Numbered from the stretch's first letter, positions 17,054 to 27,565 are shown. The stretch: 64,000 nucleotides of DNA from Jingyaoa shaoxingensis (GCF_014385005.1 NZ_JACRSZ010000001.1:310001-374000); one strand, 5' to 3'. The notes: generated by a model not told the origin, from the letters alone. A program made the numbers and translations.

Positions 17054-18502
17054 TTACTTGTCATACTCTCCGCGGATGTCATCTTTCGGTGGTTCCATCG
17101 GGTACCTGCCTGTAAAACATCCCTCACAGATGTCCAGGCCGTTTACCAGTTCTTTTAGTCTCTCGATCTTCAGATAGCCAAGGCTGTCTGCACCGATGAT
17201 CTGACGGATCTCTTCTACCGAACGGTTGTATGCAATCAGTTGTTCTCTTGCCGGCACGTCAGTACCAAAATAACATGGCCACAGAAATGGCGGTGAACTG
17301 ACACGCATATGCACTTCTGTTGCGCCTGCGTCTCTGAGCATCTTCACAATCCGGTCACTGGTCGTTCCACGGACAATGGAGTCATCAATCATAATGACTC
17401 GTTTTCCGGCCACAGCCTCCCGCAGCACATTCAGCTTAATCTTAACACTGGACTCTCTGGTACTCTGCTTCGGCTTGATAAAAGTTCTTCCCACATAACT
17501 GTTTTTCACAAACGCAGTTCCGTAAGGGATTCCGGATTCCATGGCATATCCCATGGCTGCCGCATTTCCCGACTCCGGTACACCCACTACAATATCCGCT
17601 TCCACCGGTGAATCCATTGCCAGAAATCTTCCTGCCTTGATTCTGGATCCATATACACTGACGCCGTCGATATGGCTGTCCGGTCTTGCAAAATAAATAT
17701 ATTCAAAAATACAGCGTGCCTGCTGCTCCTTAGGCAGACACATGGAGGTATCGGATTTGATACCGTCTTTTGTAATCGTCACCACTTCTCCCGGCTCAAT
17801 ATCCCGGATATATTCTGCTCCCAGAGTCTCCAGTGCACAGGTCTCAGATGTAATGATGTATGCATTATCTCTCTTACCGATACACAGTGGCTTAAATCCA
17901 AACGGATCTCTGGCACCAATCAGTTTTCTTGGTGACATGATAACCAGTGAGTAGGCACCCTTGATCTTCTTCATTGCATTAAGTACTGCACTCTCTACAT
18001 TCTTCGTCTTAACACGTTCCCGTGCAATGTGATATGCCACAACTTCCGAATCAATGGTAGTCTGGAAAATCGCGCCGGAATAAGCCAGTTCTTCACGCAG
18101 CTCCGGTGCATTGATCAGGTTCCCGTTATGTGCAAGCGCCAGCGTTCCCTTCACGTAGTTCAGAACCAGTGGTTGGGCATTCTCTCTGGTACTGGCTCCC
18201 GCCGTAGAATATCTCACATGTCCAACTCCGATATCCCCGCGCATCTGCTCCAGTTCTTCTCCGGTAAATACTTCGTTTACCAGTCCCATGCCCTTATAGG
18301 AAGTAACCTTCCCTTTGGGTCCGTTCGTCTCGCTGACCGCGATACCACAGCTTTCCTGTCCACGGTGCTGCAGTGCAAACAATCCATAATATATGGATGC
18401 CGCAACGTCTTTTCCGTCCAAGTCATACATCCCAAATACGCCGCATTCTTCACGCAGCTTTTCCTCTACTTCCATCTGCTGATGGACCCCTGGTTTTTTC
18501 AT
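17054..18502 (-). CDS. purF: Amidophosphoribosyltransferase
   Basis: A 482-aa enzyme for the first step of purine synthesis, PRPP plus glutamine to phosphoribosylamine. A short propeptide ends before the catalytic cysteine in REECGVFGMYD. The PRPP loop is VIMIDDSIVRGTTSDRI. Cysteines in CIFEYIYFARPDS, FLWPCYFGTD and ICEGCFTG match the 4Fe-4S type of B. subtilis PurF, an oxygen-sensitive form. Start at 18502 with GAGGAG upstream. Its 5' region has a 10-bp palindrome CTGACGTCAG (18549-18558) but no riboswitch I recognise. Confidence 0.97.
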   Translation of the reverse strand: MKKPGVHQQMEVEEKLREECGVFGMYDLDGKDVAASIYYGLFALQHRGQESCGIAVSETNGPKGKVTSYKGMGLVNEVFTGEELEQMRGDIGVGHVRYSTAGASTRENAQPLVLNYVKGTLALAHNGNLINAPELREELAYSGAIFQTTIDSEVVAYHIARERVKTKNVESAVLNAMKKIKGAYSLVIMSPRKLIGARDPFGFKPLCIGKRDNAYIITSETCALETLGAEYIRDIEPGEVVTITKDGIKSDTSMCLPKEQQARCIFEYIYFARPDSHIDGVSVYGSRIKAGRFLAMDSPVEADIVVGVPESGNAAAMGYAMESGIPYGTAFVKNSYVGRTFIKPKQSTRESSVKIKLNVLREAVAGKRVIMIDDSIVRGTTSDRIVKMLRDAGATEVHMRVSSPPFLWPCYFGTDVPAREQLIAYNRSVEEIRQIIGADSLGYLKIERLKELVNGLDICEGCFTGRYPMEPPKDDIRGEYDK

Positions 18503-18635
18503 AAGACATCTCCTCGCTGTTTGCTGATTTCTCCCCACCTAATACACTCTGACGTCAGGGTCAAAAGTCAGAAATACCTAACATCATTCGACCTTAACAT
18601 CATAACGTATGAAAAATCAAATTACAAGCCAAACT

Positions 18636-19436
18636 TCACATGCCACCTGCCGTGTTCCTCAGATATTCTGTCTTCATATGGTCGGTCAGCTGTCTCCACT
18701 GCTCCTGGCTGCGTGTCTCCTTTTCGTCATCTTCCATTCCTTCCTGTATAATACTCTGACTGTCTTCCCACAGTTCCATGGCACCTTTACGGTCTGCCCT
18801 GATCTGCTCCAGCCGTTCCTGATATTTCTTTTCCGAGAGAAACAACGGCAGAATACGCAGATATTTTTCATATACTTTTTTTGACTTCATGGTCTGGTAA
18901 GACTCCCATAGACAGCGGGCTGCCTCTTCAAACTCAAACAGACGGGCGTATGCTGCCGCCATGTTCTCCTGAACAACGGCATAAAACTGCATCCCCATTT
19001 TCCCCCTTTTCTGACCGGAAAGGATCTTCTCATATTCCTGAAGTGCGATCACATACCTGCCGAATTCCACCAGATAGTCTGCTTTCATTTTTCTGCGCAC
19101 CTCTTCCGGTTCCATGAGAATCTCTGCAAACTGTTCCTGAAACAACTTCAGTTCCTGCCGGCCCAGATAACCACATTCCTGGAAAACTGCCAGGACAAAT
19201 TCTTCCGGGTTTTCCCGTTCCAGTGCCCGCATCAGCCTGTTCTTCAGCTTTTCCAGCCCCAGCTCGCTTCCGGTCCATTTACAGAGTTCCAGATTCATCA
19301 CGGATTCATCAATCAGATAGATATACTGGCCAAAATAGTAACACAATTCCTCCAGTGAATAAATATTTTTTCCGATACTCTCTATATAAAAGGGCTTTTC
19401 GGCACATTCGGTTCTGCACAAATAATAACTGCTCAT
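18636..19436 (-). CDS. Helical-repeat (TPR-like) protein of a conserved cassette
   Basis: A 266-aa cytoplasmic protein, mostly helical. Residues ~130-200 look like two tetratricopeptide-type hairpins (ADYLVEFGRYVIALQEYEKI, VQENMAAAYARLFEFEEAAR). No catalytic motif. It starts 18 bases after the upstream actin-like gene with AAAGGAG and is the last of three genes that appear to form one unit. In related Lachnospiraceae I recall the same neighbours, but the function is not known. Confidence 0.7.
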   Translation of the reverse strand: MSSYYLCRTECAEKPFYIESIGKNIYSLEELCYYFGQYIYLIDESVMNLELCKWTGSELGLEKLKNRLMRALERENPEEFVLAVFQECGYLGRQELKLFQEQFAEILMEPEEVRRKMKADYLVEFGRYVIALQEYEKILSGQKRGKMGMQFYAVVQENMAAAYARLFEFEEAARCLWESYQTMKSKKVYEKYLRILPLFLSEKKYQERLEQIRADRKGAMELWEDSQSIIQEGMEDDEKETRSQEQWRQLTDHMKTEYLRNTAGGM

Positions 19437-19454
19437 ACCAAAAATCTCCTTTCT

Positions 19455-20600
19455 TTACTCCATATTCAGCATGCTTTCCCAAATCAGTCCGGAAGATGGG
19501 AAAAATTCACCGAATCCCATATCTTTCACAGTTACCTTGCATACTTTTGCTGACTGATATGCCAGACTGATTCTTAAGCGGGTGGTTTTTAACGGGCGCT
19601 CCGGCAATCCCTTCAGTCCAATGGTGAAGCTGGACGTCTCTCCGCCCCTCATGGATCTTGCATACAGCACCAGTTCCTTTCCTTCATCCAGCAGAATCTC
19701 ACAACGGTTCTGTGCATCATACCAGTTCATTCCAGCGCTGAGCAGCATATAGTCCGTCTTCTGTCCCCGGATATTCATCTGCATGCTGATATTGTACTCT
19801 GTCATGTCCTCACTCTGATACAGCCATGCATCCAGATTCTTTCCGATGTGAAGCTTATGGCACATCGCATAACATGCTCCTTTTGTATACAGGTTCTTTC
19901 CCTGGAATACATGCCGCTTCCTGCAGAGGTACTGGAGGGATTCCACTGCCCATGTTTTGTCAAAACTGTCCCCGATTAAGAACGTAGAGGATACAATCTC
20001 TTCCTGAAATGTACTTTGAATCAACTCCAGAAACTTCTGATCCCTTACCGTATTCCATTCTGCCTCACTTCTTCCCGCCGGACTGCCCAGATGGATCTTC
20101 TCTCCCTGTATCACGGTAACCAGTGCCGGTCTTGTCCTGTTATCTATCTTCATAAGCCAGGAGCGAATACCTGACTGGGTATATTCAAACAGCGCCGCAT
20201 CATGATTCCACAGTTCTTTTTTTTGATTCAGTACATAATAGAAAAAGCTTTCCTGATAACTCTGCAGAAAAACATTCTCCCGATCCATACCCAGCATCTG
20301 GCAGGCATCATGCAGCCAGTCTATCCACGGCTGCTGTATCTCTCGCATAGTAATCATCAGAAAAATGTCCGTCATACGGGAAATCGGACGCAGATATGAA
20401 ATGCAGGATTTGATAAATTCTGCCAGATCTCTGACTTTCTCTTTTCCCCGTTCCCTTAGCAGACCTTCCGGTGTGGGAATCAGGTATTTATCCTGATTTT
20501 CCACAATACTGACTGTTTCCGGCTCTCCTGCCCGGTCACTGTAATAGGATATCTGTGAATATTCTTTTTCCAGATCCAGTCCTATGATCATTCTCTTCAT
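19455..20600 (-). CDS. Actin/Hsp70-like protein (probable DUF5716 family)
   Basis: A 381-aa protein. The N-terminus MIIGLDLEKEYSQISYY resembles the phosphate-1 loop of Hsp70/actin ATPases, IPTPEGLL recalls their next strand, and LCRKRHVFQGKNLYTKGACY matches the end of that fold ('GA-Y' adenosine motif). The last ~120 residues look like a beta-rich domain (RPLKTTRLRISLAYQS, VKDMGFGEFFPSSG). I believe this is the DUF5716 family of Clostridia; the match is from memory. The nucleotide-binding glycines are weak, so it may bind but not hydrolyse ATP. RBS GGAG. Confidence 0.65.
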   Translation of the reverse strand: MKRMIIGLDLEKEYSQISYYSDRAGEPETVSIVENQDKYLIPTPEGLLRERGKEKVRDLAEFIKSCISYLRPISRMTDIFLMITMREIQQPWIDWLHDACQMLGMDRENVFLQSYQESFFYYVLNQKKELWNHDAALFEYTQSGIRSWLMKIDNRTRPALVTVIQGEKIHLGSPAGRSEAEWNTVRDQKFLELIQSTFQEEIVSSTFLIGDSFDKTWAVESLQYLCRKRHVFQGKNLYTKGACYAMCHKLHIGKNLDAWLYQSEDMTEYNISMQMNIRGQKTDYMLLSAGMNWYDAQNRCEILLDEGKELVLYARSMRGGETSSFTIGLKGLPERPLKTTRLRISLAYQSAKVCKVTVKDMGFGEFFPSSGLIWESMLNME

Positions 20601-20619
20601 CTCTTTTTGCTCCTGCTTC

Positions 20620-23600
20620 CTAATTTAATCCAAAAATGGATTCCACCAGATACTTCTGTCCTGCATAGCGTCTGTGCAGGTTCTCCAGCTGTGTCAGATC
20701 TCCCTGCTCCCGTGCCGCAATCATCTGATTCACCAGATCATATCTGGTTCCGCCATGACGTGATGCCGGTGCAGTATGGGAATACGACTGCCATTTTGGT
20801 TCTTCCGTCTCTTCCTCCTCTGCCACATACCACTCCAGTCTGTCTTTATAAAATAACGTGAATTCTTTTACATAGATTCCTTCAAAGATCTCCGGCATGG
20901 AAACTTTCTTTTCCTCCTGATCTCCATAACGGTAATGCAGCACAAGTTCTTTTCCCGGCTCCGCATGATATTCCAGAATATACTTGTCATACAGATGATA
21001 CCTTTCTTTCAGTCTGCCCGGAAGCTTCTGCATAAATGCAAAATGCATTCCCTGTTCCAGGTACTTCTCCAACAAATAAATCATCCACTTCTGCTGGCCG
21101 GCACTCTTTTCTTTTCGTTCCGTATAACGCTTCAACAGTGCCAGTTTGCAGATATCCGGTGTTCCCACTATGCCGAGCATATGTTTCTCCATATATGCAA
21201 AAACCGGCCATTCCACATATTTTTCCCGCACAAAGGATTCATAGGACATCCAGGTAACATACGCCCTGCATATTCTGGACTTGCCCATCTTTTTCTCATA
21301 AGATACAAAAATCTCTTCTGTATGTTCTGATCCCTGCTGTAAAAACAGAAGCAGTACCAATATCTTCTCTTCCAGTTCAAAAGATTCCAGTTTAAATGTC
21401 TGACCGGCTCTCCAGATCTCTTTCATCAGTTCCAGTGAGCCTTCATAATTTTTCATAAGGTATGCCAGCATCTTCTCATCATACAGTTTCTTTTCAAAGC
21501 AGTATACACATACTGCCAGGAACATTCTGTCCTGTTCCATCTCATCTTCCGTCAGCAGACTGCTGCACATACGTACCAGAATCTGCAGTTCCACTTTTTC
21601 TATTCCATAGATACAGATAAGCTGATATAACTCCCGGTAACGGTCCTGACCGCTTAACAGTCTGGCTGCTGCTGTCATCTGGTGCTGTGCCATAACCGTA
21701 AGATCTGCCGCCTCCAGGAACCTCTCTGCCGCCTCATGGGACGGATGCTGTGAAAAAAATTCCAGCAATCGTCCTTTTAATTCTTCTCTGTAACTTTCTT
21801 TCAGCTCTGACACCTTCAACAGCATCAGATACTGCTCCATCTTCTCTTCCTGGATCTGTACCGTTTTCTCTCCGGTCATACAGTCGTGCAACAGCATCCG
21901 GTGCGGCTGCTCCAGATATCTGCGGCACAGTGCTTCCATCTGTGGCTGTTCCATGAGTCTTGTCTGTATACAGTAAGGACCTGCCGCATATCTGCGACCT
22001 TCCCTGTCTTCTGCCAGAAGCACGTAATCCGGCGTCATAATCTGTACCAGTGCTTTTCCGTCTGTGACCGCCGCTTTCTGTTCCAGCTCCAATGCCCTGT
22101 GTATCACAATCAGATGACGTATACCAGGCATCTGACAGGTAATCTCGTAAGTAAACAGCACTTTCTCCAGTCCTGATGCAAGCCGCGGTGTCATCACAGC
22201 ATCAGCCAGCAGATCTTTATAAAGTTCCACCAGATCACGGCTTACTTTTCCTTCCGCAAGCTGTTCTTCCATAAACAGTCCCATTCCCTTGCGATAGCTT
22301 GCATAGGTCTGTTCATCCTGGTCACGGTTGCGGATCACCGCCGCATAGATTGACGCCTTGCGTACTGAGTCTAATGTATTGTGGTATACAAAATACAATC
22401 TTATTGCCATCGGGAGTTCATTTGCTTCCAGATGGTCTGCCGTCTCTATAAAAGCTTCATACAGACCTGTGATTCTCACGTCCTGCATTACACCTCTTGC
22501 GAACCACACTGCATATTTTTTTTCTTTTTTCCGGCCATCCATAAGCATCTTGCAAATGGCAGACAACAGGTTCTTCGTCGGCGACTCCCTGTAACATGCT
22601 GTCAGTACACGGAACAGGATTGGATCGAATCCACTCAGCCTCTGAGCGAGCTGCGCTGCCTGTCCGCTGATTTCCCGGTCAAAGACCTGATTCCTGCACA
22701 AAAATGCCAGCAAATGGACTTCGAATCCTTCCAGCCTGCGCAGCATCAGTGGTTCCTTCTTCAGAATATCACAGGCATCCAGATACAGCACCGGGCTATG
22801 CACTCCCTGAAGATACTTCAGTCTGATCTCTTCCAGCCGTTCCGTATCATTGCGGTACATCTGTCCATTCACACGCAGCATCAGCCACAGCAATATCCAG
22901 CTCTCCTGATGTTCCAGATAAAGTTCCTGTATCTTCTTCTGCACATATTCCTGATATTCTTCCTCTTTATTCTGCATCGTGGTCAGATAGAGATAACATG
23001 CCTGCCATCTGCCGTCCTTCAGTTCCTCTTTCCGCTCCTGTACCTGTCCAAGAAGAAGTTCTGCCTGAATAGAATCCTGCATCTGAAACAGTACATAGCT
23101 CTCATACAGATCATAGAAGATATGTCTGCCTTCTGCCCTGCGGTAACGGTCCAGCGCATGCAGAGTCTCTTTCGCCCACTTCTTCTGCTCCATTCTGCCG
23201 GTACGGTAACAAATGTACATAGACAGTACTCTTACCACTTCTTTCTTCTGCCTGTGCAGCATCCCTTCTGCTGCCCTTTTCGCCGAATTCTGTACCTCCA
23301 CAACACAGGTCATTTCTTCCAGGCCAGTAGAAATGATAATTCTGGCAAACTGTTTTCCTGCATGCAGCTTCTCCTGATTCACCATAAATCCAAGATGGTA
23401 TACACTTCCGACAAATTCTTCCGTAGTAATCTGTGTCTTTTCCAGTGTGAGAAACTCTGCATCACAGGAAATGGTAAGTACTGCGAATCCCCATGTATTC
23501 TTACGGATAACCAGTTCTTCTTTCCGAGTCTCAGTGATATCGGACAATACCAGATGATGATTCTCCGATTCCACAGAAATGGCTTCTTTGGTTCCCATTC

Positions 23601-24171
23601 CCACAAGAAACTGTTCCAGACTGCGATAAGACACTCCCTCTGCCAGAAGTCCGTCATACAGTGTCTGGCTGTTCTGCCCCCACTCACGTATCATTCTGCG
23701 AAAAGCACCGGATACAAACAGTAAGTAAGCTCTGGTGAAGTCTTCTTTTGCCAGAGCTGCGAACTGCTCCGGTGTCAGAAACGGTACCTGCACTTCCCTG
23801 CGCTCCTCCTGACGGTTCTCTACGGTAATCTCATACGGCAGACGATACTCCCCGGCAGAAGTGTTCAGCAGGAATTCGCCCTTCAGAACCTCTCCTGCTT
23901 CCATTCCCTTCACATCAGCTTCATACCGTATGGTCTCACCGATCCCCGCAAAACTGTCCGGACGCAGCCCCACTCTTGGATTGGTAGACTGCACAAATCC
24001 CTGTATGCTTTTCTCTGCCGGTGACAAAATGGAAAACTTGCCGAAGAAGTTCTCATTTTCCATTGTCCTGGCACAGATCCGCTGCTCAGACAGCTCCAGC
24101 GTATTCTGTAAATCTGTAAATTTTCCGTTTAGTAATTCATTTATTCTCTTCTTCAATCGAATCTTCCCCAT
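20620..24171 (-). CDS. Large helical-repeat protein (probable DUF5717 family)
   Basis: A 1183-aa cytoplasmic protein with no signal peptide or membrane helix. The first ~320 residues are beta-rich, with two segments like bacterial carbohydrate/Ig-like modules (SILSPAEKSIQGFVQSTNPR, RKNTWGFAVLTISCDAEFLT). The remaining ~850 residues are helical repeats of TPR type, rich in LYxxY and LLxxL. It likely matches the Clostridial DUF5717 family (from memory). First gene of the cassette after nrdR; a hairpin (24181-24199) lies immediately before its start and no good ribosome-binding site is visible. Scaffold role is inference. Confidence 0.7.
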   Translation of the reverse strand: MGKIRLKKRINELLNGKFTDLQNTLELSEQRICARTMENENFFGKFSILSPAEKSIQGFVQSTNPRVGLRPDSFAGIGETIRYEADVKGMEAGEVLKGEFLLNTSAGEYRLPYEITVENRQEERREVQVPFLTPEQFAALAKEDFTRAYLLFVSGAFRRMIREWGQNSQTLYDGLLAEGVSYRSLEQFLVGMGTKEAISVESENHHLVLSDITETRKEELVIRKNTWGFAVLTISCDAEFLTLEKTQITTEEFVGSVYHLGFMVNQEKLHAGKQFARIIISTGLEEMTCVVEVQNSAKRAAEGMLHRQKKEVVRVLSMYICYRTGRMEQKKWAKETLHALDRYRRAEGRHIFYDLYESYVLFQMQDSIQAELLLGQVQERKEELKDGRWQACYLYLTTMQNKEEEYQEYVQKKIQELYLEHQESWILLWLMLRVNGQMYRNDTERLEEIRLKYLQGVHSPVLYLDACDILKKEPLMLRRLEGFEVHLLAFLCRNQVFDREISGQAAQLAQRLSGFDPILFRVLTACYRESPTKNLLSAICKMLMDGRKKEKKYAVWFARGVMQDVRITGLYEAFIETADHLEANELPMAIRLYFVYHNTLDSVRKASIYAAVIRNRDQDEQTYASYRKGMGLFMEEQLAEGKVSRDLVELYKDLLADAVMTPRLASGLEKVLFTYEITCQMPGIRHLIVIHRALELEQKAAVTDGKALVQIMTPDYVLLAEDREGRRYAAGPYCIQTRLMEQPQMEALCRRYLEQPHRMLLHDCMTGEKTVQIQEEKMEQYLMLLKVSELKESYREELKGRLLEFFSQHPSHEAAERFLEAADLTVMAQHQMTAAARLLSGQDRYRELYQLICIYGIEKVELQILVRMCSSLLTEDEMEQDRMFLAVCVYCFEKKLYDEKMLAYLMKNYEGSLELMKEIWRAGQTFKLESFELEEKILVLLLFLQQGSEHTEEIFVSYEKKMGKSRICRAYVTWMSYESFVREKYVEWPVFAYMEKHMLGIVGTPDICKLALLKRYTERKEKSAGQQKWMIYLLEKYLEQGMHFAFMQKLPGRLKERYHLYDKYILEYHAEPGKELVLHYRYGDQEEKKVSMPEIFEGIYVKEFTLFYKDRLEWYVAEEEETEEPKWQSYSHTAPASRHGGTRYDLVNQMIAAREQGDLTQLENLHRRYAGQKYLVESIFGLN

Positions 24172-24210
24172 AAAGAGCAGGGAGCTGCAACACAGCTCCC
24201 CACTCTCTTT

Positions 24211-24660
24211 TTATTTTAACAGTTTTTTTAATTCATCCATAAAGGTGTTCACATCTTTAAATTCCCGATAGACCGATGCAAACCGCACATAAGCAACCGG
24301 ATCCAGATCCTTTAACTGATCCATAACAAGCTCCCCGATCACTTCACTGCTGACTTCCCGTTCTTCTCTTCCAAACACCTGATTCTCAATCTGATCCACG
24401 ACTTTCGTGATCTGCTGGGCGGAAATCGGCCGCTTATAGCAGGCCCTGATCACCCCATTCTCAATCTTCCTGCGATCGTACTGCTCCCTGTTCTGATCCT
24501 TCTTGATCACGATCAGTGGTATGGTCTCTACCTTCTCATAGGTAGTAAAGCGCTTTCCGCAGGCATCACACATCCGGCGGCGGCGAATGGAACTGTTGTC
24601 ATCCACCGGTCTGGAATCTACTACTCTGGTATCATCCTGATTACAAAATGGACACTTCAT
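24211..24660 (-). CDS. nrdR: Transcriptional repressor NrdR
   Basis: A 149-aa regulator of ribonucleotide reductase genes that senses ATP/dATP. The zinc ribbon [20 protein letters not shown]...[12 protein letters not shown] (residues 1-36) is followed by an ATP-cone domain ([20 protein letters not shown]). Start at 24660 with GGGGGAA upstream; the longer frame adds a non-conserved 13 residues. Confidence 0.97.
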   Translation of the reverse strand: MKCPFCNQDDTRVVDSRPVDDNSSIRRRRMCDACGKRFTTYEKVETIPLIVIKKDQNREQYDRRKIENGVIRACYKRPISAQQITKVVDQIENQVFGREEREVSSEVIGELVMDQLKDLDPVAYVRFASVYREFKDVNTFMDELKKLLK

Positions 24661-24769
24661 CTGAATTGTTCCCCCGTTCATTTCTATTCCCAGTTTCAAG
24701 TATAGCCTAATAGAAGTCTGGATGTCAATTGCATATACTGGTATGAAAGAATTTTTTTCAGGTGTCGCT

Positions 24770-25021
24770 ATGAGATTGTGTGAACTTCGTCAGAAAGAAG
24801 TTATTAATGTATGTTCCTGTGCCTCCATGGGCTGTGTCATCGATGTGGATATTGATCCCCAAAACGGGCAGGTACTTGCTCTGATCGTTCCGGGTCCCGG
24901 ACGCTTTTCCACGCTGTTTGGCAGAGATCATGAATGTCTGATTCCCTGGCACTGTATCTGTCAGATCGGGGATGAAATCATTCTGGTGGAGTTGAAAGAA
25001 CCACATCCGCCCAAACGATAA
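24770..25021 (+). CDS. YlmC/YmxH-type sporulation PRC-barrel protein
   Basis: An 83-aa PRC-barrel protein ([40 protein letters not shown]). The family is conserved in spore formers and annotated as YlmC/YmxH sporulation protein. The start at 24770 has CAGGTG upstream; the earlier in-frame ATG at 24722 has no such site. It sits between nrdR and sigG, on the opposite strand. Confidence 0.85.
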   Translation: MRLCELRQKEVINVCSCASMGCVIDVDIDPQNGQVLALIVPGPGRFSTLFGRDHECLIPWHCICQIGDEIILVELKEPHPPKR

Positions 25022-25101
25022 CGCCTGTATTTTCAGGGTCGAATACATCCGGACCGTAATGCATACGGTCTTGGAAATTATCTCCGTCCAGACGGTGATA
25101 T

Positions 25102-25881
25102 CTACGGTTTCAGGTAACTTCGCATGGCTTTCAGCGCATTTTTCTCCAGACGGCTGACCTGTGCCTGGGAGATGCAGATCTCGTCTGCCACTTCCATCTG
25201 GGTCTTACCCTCATAAAAACGCATATTGATAATTCTCCGTTCCCGGTCACTCAGTCTGGACATGGCATCCCGCAGGGCAATGGATTCTACCCAGTTTTCT
25301 TCTTTGTTTTTCTTATCACTGATCTGATCCATTACATAAAGAGCATCTCCGCCCTCTGAATACACCGGATCGTAGAGACTTAAGGGATTCTGTATGGCGT
25401 CCATGGCATATACAATCTCTTCTTTTGCGATACCGATTTCCTCTGCGATCTCGTTAATGGTAGGTTCCTTCAAATGCTTTTTGGTATACGCTTCTCTGGT
25501 GTAAAGTGCCTTGTATGCAGTATCCCGAAGAGATCTACTGACCCGGATCACGTTATTATCCCTGAGATAACGCCGTATTTCTCCGATAATCATGGGAACT
25601 GCATACGTAGAAAACTTCACATCAAGTTCCGTATTAAAATTGTCGATTGCTTTCATCAGTCCGATACAGCCGATCTGAAACAGGTCATCTGCATTCTCAT
25701 TACTTCCGGAAAACCGCTTTATGACGCTGAGCACCAGTCTCAAATTGCCTTTAATATACTGTTCTCTTGCTTCCATGTCTCCCTGCTTGATCTTACAGAA
25801 TAATGCTTCTTTCTCCGCTTCTGTCAAAACCGGCAGCTTTGCTGTATTTACTCCGCATATTTCCACTTTATTCAGTGCCAT
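25102..25881 (-). CDS. sigG: Sporulation sigma factor SigG
   Basis: A 259-aa sigma-70 factor, the late forespore regulator. MALNKVEICGVNTAKLPVLT at the N-terminus, region 2 (DDLFQIGCIGLMKAIDNFNT), GEIRRYLRDNNVIRVSRSLRD and region 4 HTH (GKTQMEVADEICISQAQVSR) are diagnostic. RBS TAGGAGG. It follows spoIIGA-sigE, the usual arrangement, but has its own 94-base upstream region. Confidence 0.97.
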   Translation of the reverse strand: MALNKVEICGVNTAKLPVLTEAEKEALFCKIKQGDMEAREQYIKGNLRLVLSVIKRFSGSNENADDLFQIGCIGLMKAIDNFNTELDVKFSTYAVPMIIGEIRRYLRDNNVIRVSRSLRDTAYKALYTREAYTKKHLKEPTINEIAEEIGIAKEEIVYAMDAIQNPLSLYDPVYSEGGDALYVMDQISDKKNKEENWVESIALRDAMSRLSDRERRIINMRFYEGKTQMEVADEICISQAQVSRLEKNALKAMRSYLKP

Positions 25882-25975
25882 CGCAAGAATCCTCCTAAAC
25901 TTGTGTTACCTCATTTCTATTTAAAGAATTCTCACAAATATCACTGATTATGCGGTTTCCCGAAAAATATAAAAA

Positions 25976-26716
25976 TTAATAGCCCTTGACAATTTCCTTT
26001 CGGAGCCGTCCTATGATCTTCTTTTCCAGTCTGGAGATATAAGACTGAGAGATTCCAAGCATGTCTGCCACTTCTTTTTGTGTTTTTTCTTTTCCTTCCC
26101 GGCTGCCCAGTCCAAAACGCAGCTGTATAATCACACGTTCCCGGTCACTCAGTCTGGCAATTGCTTTTCTTAAAAGGCGGTATTCCACTTCCATTTCCAA
26201 ATCCCGGTAAATCACATCCTCATCTGTCCCAAGGATATCGGATAATAACAGTTCGTTCCCGTCCCAGTCTACATTCAGAGGTTCATCAAAGGATACTTCC
26301 AGCCGGATCTTATTCGTCCGCCGCAAGTGCATCAGGATCTCATTCTCAATACACCTGGATGCATAAGTGGCAAGTTTGATTTTCTTATCCGGATTGTAGG
26401 TATTAATTGCCTTGATCAGCCCTATGGTTCCGATAGAAATTAAGTCTTCCACACCCACACCGGTATTATCGAATTTCTTGGCAATGTACACTACCAGCCG
26501 AAGATTATGTTCAATTAACAGTTCCCTTGCCTGTGCAGAAGTCTCCCCGACGAGACTTTCGATTGCCTGTGCCTCTTTCTCCGGTTCCAACGGTGCCGGA
26601 AGCACTTCGCTCCCTCCTATATAATGTATCTCATTTTTTCTTCTCCACATGAATTCTGACACCGGTGCCAGCATCTGAACCGGAAGTGTCTGTGGTATAC
26701 TCGCTTTTGCTAACAT
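25976..26716 (-). CDS. sigE: Sporulation sigma factor SigE (pro-form)
   Basis: A 246-aa early mother-cell sigma factor. The first ~30 residues before [12 protein letters not shown] are the pro-sequence expected to be removed by SpoIIGA. Region 2 is [20 protein letters not shown] and region 4 contains [26 protein letters not shown] precedes the ATG. Start lies 30 bases after spoIIGA, one operon. Confidence 0.97.
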   Translation of the reverse strand: MLAKASIPQTLPVQMLAPVSEFMWRRKNEIHYIGGSEVLPAPLEPEKEAQAIESLVGETSAQARELLIEHNLRLVVYIAKKFDNTGVGVEDLISIGTIGLIKAINTYNPDKKIKLATYASRCIENEILMHLRRTNKIRLEVSFDEPLNVDWDGNELLLSDILGTDEDVIYRDLEMEVEYRLLRKAIARLSDRERVIIQLRFGLGSREGKEKTQKEVADMLGISQSYISRLEKKIIGRLRKEIVKGY

Positions 26717-26746
26717 GTTTCATTCCCTCCTGCCTTTCACGTTCTG

Positions 26747-27565
26747 TCAGGGATGCAGTATCATCTGATATGCTCCCGTCCGGCTCACCGCATCTTTGCT
26801 TACGGCTGCCAGTACTTCTGGTGTATCCACTGTTTCATTTTCTTTTTCCACCCGGATCTCATCCAGTTTCAGGACAGGAAGTATTCCATGTTTTTTTCCG
26901 ATGCTCTGATAGGGTACGAAAGAAAATATACCTGACGGACATTCTGACGCTTTCAATTCCAGCAGAAGCATCAGTTCTCTTCGTTCCTCTTCTTCCAGAA
27001 GTGGCTGCACAGACTCCAGTTCTATGATATGTACCGGTCGTCCCGTCAGTGGCTGTTTGAGCTGGTTGCCACTGTCCCACAGTGCCGTAAGCTGCTTCTG
27101 CCTGCCGCGAAACACCACTGTCACAGGATAGAGAAACTGTTCCTTCTGTTCCCTTGTGCGTACCTTCAGCAATACCAAAAAAGGCAATAAAATACCTGCG
27201 GCCATACTGTATGGAAATGGCATGTGAAAATAGTCCCTCAATATCTGCCAGCTTCCTTCCGCCAGTAATGACAGCAGGCGAAATATCACTGCTCTATACA
27301 TTAATTTTTTCCAACCCTGCCAGACAAAAGCAGCCAATGTCATACCTGCCTCCACTGTCATGCATACAATTGCCGTCATCCATTGTACTTTATATACTTC
27401 AAGAATCATCATCAGACACATTGCCAGGCTGCCGGACACTGCTGTCAGCAGACATCGTATTCTGGAAGAATATTTCTTCTCTATAATCGTGATCATTCGT
27501 AACACGGTATAATTCATTACCAGATTTTCCAGAAAATAGATATCCAGATAAAACTCGTAAATCAC
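26747..27565 (-). CDS. spoIIGA: Sigma-E processing peptidase SpoIIGA
   Basis: A 272-aa membrane aspartic-type protease that activates pro-SigE after forespore signalling. Five N-terminal helices (residues ~1-150) are followed by a pepsin-like domain with the catalytic motif ALWDSGNQLKQPLTGRPVHI. GTG start at 27565 with GGAGG six bases upstream. Its upstream region has the hallmarks of a Spo0A-dependent spoIIG promoter. Confidence 0.95.
   Translation of the reverse strand: MIYEFYLDIYFLENLVMNYTVLRMITIIEKKYSSRIRCLLTAVSGSLAMCLMMILEVYKVQWMTAIVCMTVEAGMTLAAFVWQGWKKLMYRAVIFRLLSLLAEGSWQILRDYFHMPFPYSMAAGILLPFLVLLKVRTREQKEQFLYPVTVVFRGRQKQLTALWDSGNQLKQPLTGRPVHIIELESVQPLLEEEERRELMLLLELKASECPSGIFSFVPYQSIGKKHGILPVLKLDEIRVEKENETVDTPEVLAAVSKDAVSRTGAYQMILHP

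Noticed and set aside
18503..18636. Purine or PRPP riboswitch before purF
   Set aside because: Only a CTGACGTCAG palindrome is seen; none of the conserved core sequences are present.
22381..23724. 447-codon plus-strand frame opposite the 1183-aa gene
   Set aside because: Rich in His, Gln, Cys and Phe with no domain; the minus frame is longer and in an operon.
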